From NCBI GenBank assembly GCA_900752785.1, contig CAADWP010000169.1, positions 1-25,326 of the forward strand: a stretch of 25,326 nt of DNA, written 5' to 3'. Positions 1-5,344 of the stretch are shown piece by piece (within the stretch, counting starts at the first letter, position 1; each line of letters starts with the position of its first letter). The position numbers were made by a program, and so were the translations under genes. The notes below the pieces were generated by a model. That model searched no databases and was not told where the DNA came from. It saw nothing but the letters and a program-made list of their open reading frames with translations. The DNA comes from an uncultured Ruminococcus sp. (GTDB lineage Bacteria > Bacillota > Clostridia > Oscillospirales > Ruminococcaceae).

Positions 1-777
1 AAGAGCCGCATCGGCATCGTTCTCCGAGAGATATTCATGGATAATATGCTGACGGAGAATGTCCACCGCATCGAGAACGACCGTTTTTTCCGCTACAACC
101 TGAAAGACCGTCTGCTGATGGTGGACGATGATATGCAGATGCAGGCACTGTCGTCCACGGGATATATCAAGAACCTCGTCACCGCCGAAACACCGATAGA
201 CGTTGAAGCCAAAGGCAAGCAGAGCGAACAGGCTTTGCTTTACACAAGGCTCCTATGCTTCGGCAACGGCAGTCCGAAAACGCTCTATGACAAGAGCAAG
301 GGATTTTCACGGCGAATGATTATCCTAACCACCCTGCCGCCGCCCGAACGCCGTATCATTGACCCCTATATCGCCGAGAAGTTCATCGCTGAGAAAGAGA
401 AGATTTTCTGCTGGATGTATGACGGACTGCGGAGACTTCTTGCCAACAATTACCGCTTTACGATCTCCGAAAGGGCAAGGCAGAACGTCATGGAAACAAT
501 GCAGGACAATTGCAATATCACGGAGTTTCTGGAAGATACGGACAGGGTGCAGTATGGGGAGAATTTGCGGGTCGCTTCATCGGCGCTGTATGACAGTTAC
601 TACCATTGGTGCGAGGACAACGCCCTCACCGCCCTGAAACGAGAGACTTTTGTATCATGGCTCAGGCAGAATGAAGCGGCGTATCATATCAAGTATGATC
701 TCAATATTCCGAGTGGGAGCAGTCATGTCCGAGGATTCAAGGGCATTGCGTTAAAGTTTAAGTCAAGTACCTATTAA
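1..777 (+). CDS. Phage/plasmid primase-helicase, P4/D5 family, C-terminal part (5' end outside window)
   Basis: The reading frame is open from base 1 and starts with Lys-Ser of what is very probably the Walker A motif (GKS), so the true start lies upstream. The 258 visible residues hold the C-terminal helicase half: a Walker B-like stretch LLMVDDDM near residue 40, a sensor-type region with FGNGSPKTLYDKSKGFSRR around residues 90-108 and a C-terminal winged-helix-like region (YDSYYHWCEDNALT...). In this family the superfamily 3 helicase is usually fused to an N-terminal primase domain and starts replication of the element by binding repeats at its origin. The next gene is the excisionase, and the 199-base gap between them carries a symmetric array of short repeats that could be such an origin. 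Family assignment is confident; the primase half is assumed, not seen. Confidence 0.88.
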   Translation, partial: KSRIGIVLREIFMDNMLTENVHRIENDRFFRYNLKDRLLMVDDDMQMQALSSTGYIKNLVTAETPIDVEAKGKQSEQALLYTRLLCFGNGSPKTLYDKSKGFSRRMIILTTLPPPERRIIDPYIAEKFIAEKEKIFCWMYDGLRRLLANNYRFTISERARQNVMETMQDNCNITEFLEDTDRVQYGENLRVASSALYDSYYHWCEDNALTALKRETFVSWLRQNEAAYHIKYDLNIPSGSSHVRGFKGIALKFKSSTY

Positions 778-779
778 GG

Positions 780-928
780 CGTGTAAAGCCCGTAATTGCG
801 AGCTTTTTGCCGTGTATACAGGACGTGTGATCGCAGAAAAGGCGTGTAGGACACACGCTGCCAGACACTTTACACGGCATAGGCACACGCTTAAACCAGC
901 GTATTTGCGCCGTTTACACGGGTACACG
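780..928. repeat. Dyad-symmetric array of CGTGT/ACACG sites, candidate element origin or regulatory complex site
   Basis: CGTGT begins at 780, 811, 824 and 843. Its complement ACACG begins at 853, 872, 885 and 916, with an extra copy at 924. Start-to-start spacings are 31, 13, 19 on the left and 19, 13, 31 on the right, so four pairs mirror about base 850 while most of the sequence between sites does not pair. Some copies sit in longer matches: TTTACACGG occurs at 869-877 and 913-921, and as complement TTTACACG at 780-787. This looks like an ordered set of protein-binding sites rather than a simple hairpin. Lying between the primase-helicase and the excisionase, it may be the element's replication origin or the excisionase operator. 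Confidence 0.6.
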
Positions 929-976
929 CCATTTTATCAAGTTGTTTATGTTCCGAAAAATAAAGGAGGAAAAAGA

Positions 977-1192
977 ATGGAGAAAGTTCTTTACACAGTC
1001 AAAGAGGTATCGCAGATACTTCACACAAACCCGTCCTATGTTTATCAGCTCATCAATACAGGGCTTCTGCCTGTGCTGAAGCTGGGTTCATATAAGGTTC
1101 GGCACGAAGCTCTGATGAAGTTTCTGTCCGAATACGAGGGCTATGATCTTTCCGACCCGAAGAATGTGGAAAAGCTCACCGCCACAGCATAA
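977..1192 (+). CDS. Excisionase / small MerR-like helix-turn-helix DNA-binding protein
   Basis: This 71-residue protein has a winged helix-turn-helix of the excisionase type: LYTVKEVSQILHTNPSYVYQLINTGLLPVLKLGSYKVR at residues 5-42, with the usual pattern of an AEIL-like first helix, a YVYQLI recognition helix and a 'lgsy-kvr' wing. Such proteins bend DNA at attachment sites and drive excision with the integrase; some also repress transcription. The start at 977 is chosen because AAAGGAGG lies 5-7 bases upstream; a longer frame beginning at 812 would run through the CGTGT array and has no ribosome-binding site. The gene converges on the integrase with only a shared terminator between them. The last 20 residues are polar and unassigned. 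Confidence 0.85.
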   Translation: MEKVLYTVKEVSQILHTNPSYVYQLINTGLLPVLKLGSYKVRHEALMKFLSEYEGYDLSDPKNVEKLTATA

Positions 1193-1197
1193 AAACT

Positions 1198-1232
1198 GAG
1201 GATAGCATCATGAAAAGATGCTATCCTCTTTT
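1198..1232. terminator. Bidirectional intrinsic terminator between xis and int
   Basis: GAGGATAGCATC (1198-1209) pairs perfectly with GATGCTATCCTC (1217-1228) around a 7-base loop. It is followed by TTTT on the plus strand and preceded by AAAAA at 1191-1195, which gives a U-run for the minus-strand transcript. It ends both convergent genes. Confidence 0.85.
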
Positions 1233-1235
1233 ATG

Positions 1236-2423
1236 TTATTTGAACACATCTTCCAGCGCTCTCTTGCTCAGCTCTGCCTGGCTCTGCGTCAGATGATTGT
1301 AGATGTCCATGGTAACGCTGATGTTTTTGTGACCCAATCTCTCCTGTACATATTTAATAGGAAGCCCTGCTTCAAGCAAACGTGTACAGTGTGTATGGCG
1401 CAGGGAATGGAATGTGAACGCAGGATAGAACTTGTGTATGACCTGACTTGTATGCTGTATCGTTCTCGGCTGAATGAAACCGCCGTTTTCATATACGTTT
1501 ACAAAATCTATCACGTTGCCTGTGCTTTCGTTGATGCCGAGTTCCTCATCGTAGTATATCAGCGAGTATTCATCGGCGTAGTATTCCTTTGCCCGTATCT
1601 GTTTTTCCTGCATTTCTTGCAGAAGCTCCACCATAGTGCCGTCTAAATCAATAGTCCTGCTTGAATTGTACTTCGGCGGAGTCAGATACCAGAACTTCTT
1701 CTCTAAATCCCATTGAAGCTGTTTATTGATCGTGACTGTCCTGTCAGCGAAGTTCACATTATCCCATGTGATCGCAAAGGCTTCACCAAGACGCATACCG
1801 CAGTGATAGGCGAACATCAGCGGAAGATAGGTGGAACTGCCTTTCGGGAAACGCACAAATATCTCGTCTATAATATCCTTTTCGATGACCTCACGCTTAT
1901 ACTGTGACGAACGGTAATTGGTGCGTGAGCCTTTGGGTATCTTTACATACGCCATAGGCGAGGTTTTCAGATAGTGAAGCGGCTGTACGGCATAGTTCAG
2001 GCTGCTTGACAGCACACCCTTGATGCCGATGACGGTATTCTTGCTGTAACCGTCAGCGACCATATCGTTGATCAGCTTCTGGAGCTGTTCCGCCGTGATC
2101 GTAGCAAGACGATACTTGCCGATCTTCGGAGATATGTGAAGCCTGATATACTTTTTATAGTTAGCAACAGTCGTTGGTTTCAGATTCGGGATACAGTACA
2201 TCTCGATCCAGTAGTTGAGGTAGTCGTGCATGGAAAGCTCGGAAGGCGTGTTCACTGTGCCTGCGGTCTGGTATTCGTGCATAGCCTTGACACCCTCGCT
2301 GACCGCTTCTGCCTTTGTATTGAAACCGCCTTTACTGATACGCTTTCGCTTGCCGTCCATCTTGGCTATCTCAAAGTAGTATTCCCATTTCTTTCCACGC
2401 TTGCGAGCGTTGATATCTGCCAT
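1236..2423 (-). CDS. int: Tyrosine recombinase integrase of the element
   Basis: A 395-residue site-specific recombinase of the Tn916/lambda-like class. The N-terminus (residues 5-45, ARKRGKKWEYYFEI...) fits the arm-site-binding AP2-like domain; residues 65-160 are the SAM-like core-binding domain; residues 175-395 are the catalytic domain. Catalytic residues are visible: Arg211 (CGMRLGEA), probable Lys251 (TPPKYNSS), His339-x-x-Arg342 (HSLRHTH), His365 (ERLGHKN) and nucleophile Tyr375 (MDIYNHLT). Length and motifs suggest an intact enzyme that integrates and, with the excisionase, excises the element. GAGGGTGAT lies just upstream of the ATG. The gene is transcribed away from the element end from a promoter at 2440-2469. 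No frameshift is seen. Confidence 0.95.
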   Translation of the reverse strand: MADINARKRGKKWEYYFEIAKMDGKRKRISKGGFNTKAEAVSEGVKAMHEYQTAGTVNTPSELSMHDYLNYWIEMYCIPNLKPTTVANYKKYIRLHISPKIGKYRLATITAEQLQKLINDMVADGYSKNTVIGIKGVLSSSLNYAVQPLHYLKTSPMAYVKIPKGSRTNYRSSQYKREVIEKDIIDEIFVRFPKGSSTYLPLMFAYHCGMRLGEAFAITWDNVNFADRTVTINKQLQWDLEKKFWYLTPPKYNSSRTIDLDGTMVELLQEMQEKQIRAKEYYADEYSLIYYDEELGINESTGNVIDFVNVYENGGFIQPRTIQHTSQVIHKFYPAFTFHSLRHTHCTRLLEAGLPIKYVQERLGHKNISVTMDIYNHLTQSQAELSKRALEDVFK

Positions 2424-2439
2424 AAGATCACCCTCATTT

Positions 2440-2469
2440 ATTATAGCGCGCCACCCCCGAAAAAGTCAA
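2440..2469 (-). promoter_or_regulatory. Probable sigma-A promoter of the integrase
   Basis: On the minus strand, TTGACT (2464-2469) and TATAAT (2440-2445) are separated by 18 bases. Transcription would start near 2433, leaving a very short leader before the ATG at 2423. Confidence 0.6.
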
Positions 2470-2474
2470 GCATT

Positions 2475-2496
2475 TTTGTCACCCATTTGTCACCCA
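2475..2496. repeat. Tandem 11-bp direct repeat, candidate integrase arm site
   Basis: TTTGTCACCCA occurs twice head to tail (2475-2485 and 2486-2496), directly upstream of the integrase promoter and just inside the element end. Integrases with an AP2-like arm domain bind short direct repeats in this position, so arm-type sites are the likely role; autoregulation of int is also possible. Confidence 0.5.
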
Positions 2497-2536
2497 AAAA
2501 TAAATTTTTGTGAGTAAAACGCCGTCAAAATAGATT

Positions 2537-2565
2537 TTGATAAATTTTCGACAATGCGTTATAAT
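2537..2565 (+). promoter_or_regulatory. Outward-facing promoter-like sequence near the element end
   Basis: TTGATA (2537-2542) and TATAAT (2560-2565) are 17 bases apart on the plus strand. It reads out of the element into the displaced gene end at 2634. No ribosome-binding site follows before that fragment. The surrounding 2497-2633 is otherwise non-coding; CATTGCA occurs at 2590-2596 and again at 2628-2634. Confidence 0.4.
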
Positions 2566-2633
2566 GGCGTAGTTACGGGCTTTTCTCGTCATTGCAAGTC
2601 ACTCCTTGTAACGGTAAATTTTTTTGACATTGC

Positions 2634-2702
2634 ATGGGCAACAATCCTATGGTTGGCGCTACTGTTGCCTGCGCAGTTGCCGTAGAAGAAGCTATGAAGT
2701 AA
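2634..2702 (+). pseudogene. Displaced 3' end of an interrupted chromosomal gene (22 codons visible)
   Basis: The frame ending at TAA 2700-2702 encodes a smooth protein-like tail containing GNNPMVGATVACAV and ending EEAMK. It is followed 37 bases later by a strong intrinsic terminator, as expected for the last codons of a real plus-strand gene. Upstream the frame meets a stop at 2625-2627, and the DNA becomes the element's integrase-flanking region. The ATG at 2634 has no ribosome-binding site. The simplest reading is that the element integrated near the 3' end of a gene and this is the native tail left at the right junction; the body of the gene, perhaps with a replacement tail, would be at the left junction. 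I do not recognise the protein family. Confidence 0.5.
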
Positions 2703-2739
2703 GATTTAAACAGAGTTTTCTGATATGCACTGAATATTT

Positions 2740-2777
2740 AAGCGGCTGTTACATTTTTATAATAACAGCCGCTTTTT
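2740..2777 (+). terminator. Intrinsic terminator after the displaced gene end
   Basis: AAGCGGCTGTTA (2740-2751) pairs perfectly with TAACAGCCGCTT (2763-2774), with an 11-base loop and a TTTTT run at 2773-2777. Confidence 0.85.
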
Positions 2778-2818
2778 ATACTTGCATATGCGGTAACAGA
2801 ATAAAAAGGAAAATGCTT

Positions 2819-3049
2819 ATGAAACTAAAAATGTCATATTATCCGATAACCTCAACGCCGCTAAAGAAAACTGCATCATATACAGAATTTGAGCCATGCG
2901 CAGCTCTTAAACCTTATATAAGATGCTTCTGGGGGAACCACAAGGATTATTTCTGGAAACGCATTTTTAAATGTTTATGCATAATAGTAACATCTCTTTT
3001 AATTAAAATATTTGGGTACTTTTCTCCCTTTTTACCCTTTTTTCCATAG
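2819..3049 (+). pseudogene. N-terminal remnant of an AraC-family regulator
   Basis: The frame starting at ATG 2819, with AAAAGGA eight bases upstream, begins MKLKMSYYPITSTPL and continues through EFEPCAALKPYIRCFWG. That resembles the start of AraC-family regulators of the type whose N-terminal domain begins with 'YYPI...PC..L.pYI...WG'. Similarity ends after about 42 residues; the remainder (CLCIIVTSLLIKIFGYFSPFLPFFP) is low-complexity and stops at 3049 inside a poly-pyrimidine stretch. The ligand-binding domain and the two C-terminal helix-turn-helix motifs are absent, so this is a truncated, non-functional relic. The break coincides with a CCCTTTTTACCC repeat also found inverted at 3166-3186, suggesting that recombination or deletion at that repeat removed the rest. 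Confidence 0.5.
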
Positions 3050-3231
3050 GCAGACAAAATGATTTTACTCTTTTTTCACAAGATCTATAGTAAGCTATTT
3101 TAAATAATAGTTAATATATTTATCTTTTGTTAAGAGTTTTTTCAATTCTGCACCCCTTGGATTTAAGGGTAAAAAGGGTAAAAAGGTCATATAAACGGAT
3201 TGATAATGTAACGATGCTGAAAAAAACTCTT
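3026..3231. repeat. Inverted-repeat unit with AGGGTAAAA motifs in the gap before fprA
   Basis: The gap 3050-3422 holds no convincing gene. AAGAGTTTTTTCA (3132-3144) and TGAAAAAAACTCTT (3218-3231) form near-perfect inverted ends of a 100-base unit. Inside it, AGGGTAAAA repeats in tandem at about 3166-3186; the complementary CCCTTTTTACCC lies at 3026-3037 at the end of the AraC remnant. It may be a small dispersed repeat, possibly MITE-like, or a structured RNA. A minus-strand frame spans the unit but has no known domain. Confidence 0.4.
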
Positions 3232-3336
3232 TCGGTGTGATCGTCCTTTGGCGGAAATCCGGTTGCTTTCCTGTTAAAATGCAAGCAGTACATACGTTTG
3301 AGATGAAAAAAATATGAGAAATTATCTCCGCGCCTG

Positions 3337-3365
3337 TTGCTATTTTTTGTATTATATGATATAAT
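3337..3365 (+). promoter_or_regulatory. Probable promoter of the flavodiiron protein operon
   Basis: TTGCTA (3337-3342) and TATAAT (3360-3365) are 17 bases apart, about 58 bases upstream of the fprA ATG. A short dyad, AAAGGAA-TAT-TTTCCTT, at about 3374-3390 lies just past the start point and could be an operator. Confidence 0.55.
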
Positions 3366-3422
3366 AAATTTGAAAAGGAATATTTTCCTTTATTAAGAAC
3401 ATAATAAAATGAGGTAATATTA

Positions 3423-4580
3423 ATGAAAAACATAACAAAAGAAATTTTTTATATTGGCGTAAATGACCATAACATTGATCTTTTCGAGGGTCTTTACGAT
3501 GTTCCGAACGGTATGGCTTACAATTCATATGTTATTATGGATGAAAAGATAGCGGTTCTTGATACTGTTGACGCTAATTTCACTAACGAATGGCTGGAAA
3601 ATCTTAAAGAAACGCTCGGAAATAAAAATCCTGATTTTCTTATCGTTCAGCATATGGAACCCGACCATTCCGCAAATATTGCCGAATTCCTCAAAGCTTA
3701 CCCCGAAACAGTTATTGTCGGCAATGCAAAAACTTTTGCAATGATAAAAGCTTTCTTTGAAAATCTCGATCTGAAAAATACTCTTGAAGTCAAGGATGGA
3801 GATACCCTTTCCCTTGGAAGTCATGTTCTGAATTTCGTATTCGCTCCGATGGTTCACTGGCCGGAGGTTATGGTGACATATGAAAGCACTGAAAAGGTTC
3901 TTTTCTCCGCTGACGGCTTTGGAAAATTCGGCGCACTTGATGTGGACGAGGATTGGGCTTGCGAGGCTCGGCGCTATTACTTCGGCATTGTTGGAAAATA
4001 TGGCGCTCAGGTTCAGTCACTGCTGAAAAAGGCTTCTTCCCTTGATATTCAAATCATTTGTCCCCTCCATGGACCTGTTCTTACTGAAAATCTTGACTAC
4101 TATTTCAATCTTTACAATACCTGGTCAAGCTATGGAGTTGAATCTGAGGGCGTAATGATTGCATATACCTCGGTTTACGGCAATACTAAGGCTGCCGCAA
4201 AGCTTCTTGCCGATAAGCTTACCGAAAAAGGATGCCCAAAGGTAGTTTTCTGTGATCTTGCCCGTGAAGATATGGCTGAAGCAGTTGAAGACGCGTTCCG
4301 TTACGGAAAGCTTGTCCTTGCCACTACGACATATAATGCCGATATTTTCCCGTTTATGAAGCATTTTATTTTTGATTTGACTGAAAGAAATTATCAAAAC
4401 CGCACCATTGGTCTTATTGAAAACGGCGCATGGGCTCCTATGGCAGCTAAGGTCATGAAGGGAATGTTTGAGAAATCAAAAAATATTACATGGCTCGACA
4501 CTACGGTCACAATCAAGGCAGGTATGAAATCTGAAAATATTACTCAAATTGAGGCAATGGCTGAGGAATTAATGAAATAA
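3423..4580 (+). CDS. fprA: FprA-family A-type flavodiiron protein (oxygen / nitric oxide reductase)
   Basis: A 385-residue two-domain enzyme. Residues 1-240 are the metallo-beta-lactamase-like diiron domain with all ligands visible: His77, Glu79, Asp81 and His82 (HMEPDH), His145 (MVHWPE), Asp164 (FSADGFG) and His216 (PLHGP). Residues 244-385 are a flavodoxin domain with the FMN phosphate loop TSVYGNT at 249-255. Family members in anaerobes reduce O2 to water, or NO to N2O, in the cytoplasm using electrons from rubredoxin or an NAD(P)H reductase. No rubredoxin is fused or adjacent. GAGGTAA precedes the ATG. The next two genes, an FTR-like iron-sulfur protein and thioredoxin, follow with gaps of 15 and 3 bases, indicating one oxidative-stress operon. 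Confidence 0.95.
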   Translation: MKNITKEIFYIGVNDHNIDLFEGLYDVPNGMAYNSYVIMDEKIAVLDTVDANFTNEWLENLKETLGNKNPDFLIVQHMEPDHSANIAEFLKAYPETVIVGNAKTFAMIKAFFENLDLKNTLEVKDGDTLSLGSHVLNFVFAPMVHWPEVMVTYESTEKVLFSADGFGKFGALDVDEDWACEARRYYFGIVGKYGAQVQSLLKKASSLDIQIICPLHGPVLTENLDYYFNLYNTWSSYGVESEGVMIAYTSVYGNTKAAAKLLADKLTEKGCPKVVFCDLAREDMAEAVEDAFRYGKLVLATTTYNADIFPFMKHFIFDLTERNYQNRTIGLIENGAWAPMAAKVMKGMFEKSKNITWLDTTVTIKAGMKSENITQIEAMAEELMK

Positions 4581-4595
4581 GATTGGAGATAAGTA

Positions 4596-4799
4596 ATGAA
4601 AGTCACTTTAAATCCGGATAAGGAAATGGTTGCAAAGATTAAAGAAGGATTAAAGCTTAAAGACGGATATTGTCCCTGCCGTTTAGCAAAAACCCCTGAA
4701 AATAAATGTATGTGCAAAGAATTTCGTGAACAGATAGCTGACCCCGATTTTGAAGGATTTTGTCATTGTCAGCTCTATTACAAATCAAAGGAGGATTAA
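4596..4799 (+). CDS. Ferredoxin-thioredoxin reductase catalytic-chain-like protein
   Basis: A 67-residue cysteine-rich protein with three CxC pairs: Cys26-Pro-Cys28, Cys38-Met-Cys40 and Cys56-His-Cys58. The CPC, CxC, CHC order is the signature of the catalytic (beta) chain of ferredoxin:thioredoxin reductase, where four cysteines bind a 4Fe-4S cluster and two form the active disulfide. Spacing here (CPC-9-CMC-15-CHC) differs from the plant and cyanobacterial CPC-16-CPC-8-CHC, and the protein is shorter. No variable (alpha) chain is present in the window. It lies three bases upstream of trxA, whose ribosome-binding site is inside its last codons, so it most likely passes ferredoxin electrons to that thioredoxin. 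GGAGAT precedes the ATG. Confidence 0.8.
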   Translation: MKVTLNPDKEMVAKIKEGLKLKDGYCPCRLAKTPENKCMCKEFREQIADPDFEGFCHCQLYYKSKED

Positions 4800-4802
4800 T
4801 AT

Positions 4803-5120
4803 ATGGCTGAGATCACTATTACTAAGGATAATTTTAAGGACGAGGTTCTGGAATGTAACGAAATGCCTGTTTTATTGGACTTTTGGGCATCCTGGTGCGG
4901 TCCGTGCACGATGCTCTCTCCTGTGCTTTCAGAGATTGCCGAAGAATTCAAAGGTAAGGTAAAGGTGGGCAAGATCAATGTTGACGAACAACAGGAACTT
5001 GCAAATACTTTTAGAGTTCAAAGCATACCTTTTCTTGTCGTTATAAAAAACGGAATGCCTGTAGCTCATTCTGTTGGTTTTCGTGATAAAAAAGACATAA
5101 TCAAATTATTAAATATGTAA
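4803..5120 (+). CDS. trxA: Thioredoxin
   Basis: A 105-residue thioredoxin with the active site Trp31-Cys32-Gly33-Pro34-Cys35 within WASWCGPC and the cis-proline at Pro76 (QSIPF). Length is normal for a single-domain cytoplasmic thioredoxin, and there is no signal peptide. AAAGGAGG in the end of the preceding gene serves as its ribosome-binding site. Its position behind the FTR-like protein and the flavodiiron protein suggests a ferredoxin-fed thiol-reducing branch alongside oxygen removal. A strong terminator follows six bases after the stop. Confidence 0.95.
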   Translation: MAEITITKDNFKDEVLECNEMPVLLDFWASWCGPCTMLSPVLSEIAEEFKGKVKVGKINVDEQQELANTFRVQSIPFLVVIKNGMPVAHSVGFRDKKDIIKLLNM

Positions 5121-5125
5121 TGTTT

Positions 5126-5168
5126 ACACCTCCGTATTTTGGATATACTATAAACGGAGGTGTTTTTT
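5126..5168 (+). terminator. Terminator of trxA whose 3' arm is the ribosome-binding site of the next gene
   Basis: ACACCTCCGT (5126-5135) pairs perfectly with ACGGAGGTGT (5154-5163) and is followed by TTTTTT (5163-5168). The 3' arm contains GGAGGTG, six bases upstream of the ATG at 5169, so the hairpin both ends trxA transcription and would block translation of the small gene in any read-through message. A TATACT at 5144-5149 in the loop could be a -10 element giving a message without the 5' arm. Confidence 0.75.
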
Positions 5169-5273
5169 ATGATTAATTTTATTTTAGGTTCATTTTTGGG
5201 AGGAACTGTCGGCGTTGTTGCAATGTGTCTATGCACTGCTGCAAAGTGGGGAGACTCTGAAAATGACATATAA
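5169..5273 (+). CDS. DUF3789-like 34-residue single-pass membrane protein
   Basis: A 34-residue frame beginning MINFILGSFLGGTVGVVAM and ending KWGDSENDI. A glycine-rich hydrophobic helix at about residues 3-22 is followed by CLCTAAK and an acidic tail. Pattern and length match DUF3789-type small proteins, which are mostly known from phages and conjugative elements and have no established function. GGAGGTG lies at ideal distance but inside the 3' arm of the trxA terminator hairpin. A bidirectional terminator begins about 19 bases after the stop, so the gene is a self-contained unit between trxA and serS. The family call rests on pattern recognition, not a search. Confidence 0.65.
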   Translation: MINFILGSFLGGTVGVVAMCLCTAAKWGDSENDI

Positions 5274-5291
5274 ACCTCTGTTATCGTTAAC

Positions 5292-5326
5292 AAAAATGCT
5301 GTACATAAAAAATGTACAGCATTTTT
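5292..5326. terminator. Bidirectional intrinsic terminator between the redox cluster and serS
   Basis: AAAAATGCTGTACAT (5292-5306) and ATGTACAGCATTTTT (5312-5326) are perfect complements around a 5-base loop. The A-rich and T-rich ends give a U-run in either direction, so it serves the plus-strand cluster and the minus-strand serS unit. Confidence 0.9.
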
Positions 5327-5344
5327 GGTTTAAAAATAATATTA

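Larger units (their letters stand above)
1..2633. mobile_element. Right-hand end of an integrated mobile element (primase, excisionase, integrase)
   Basis: The primase-helicase fragment, the excisionase-like protein and the tyrosine integrase together form the replication and excision module of an integrative element; its left part lies outside the window. Base composition is clearly richer in G+C here than in the AT-rich chromosome after about 2460. The integrase faces the chromosome and is followed by short repeats of the arm-site kind, an outward promoter and then the 3' end of an unrelated gene, so I place the right boundary between about 2500 and 2633. The exact core site cannot be read without the other end. 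No conjugation or capsid gene is visible, so it could be an ICE, a mobilizable island or a phage satellite. Confidence 0.8.

Noticed and set aside
780..928. CRISPR array or simple hairpin
   Set aside because: The repeated unit is only five to nine bases, spacings are unequal, and the intervening sequence does not pair.
812..976. Upstream extension of the excisionase frame to 812
   Set aside because: It runs through the CGTGT array, has no ribosome-binding site and no family similarity; the ATG at 977 has AAAGGAGG.
1218..1907. Plus-strand open frames opposite the integrase
   Set aside because: They are antisense to an intact integrase with all catalytic residues; no ribosome-binding sites or domains.
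2624..3049. Single 141-residue plus-strand frame
   Set aside because: It crosses the gene tail (in another frame) and its terminator; only the part from 2819 resembles a protein family.
3095..3433. Minus-strand 112-residue frame
   Set aside because: It overlaps the fprA promoter and the inverted-repeat unit, has no domain and low complexity; likely chance or repeat-derived.
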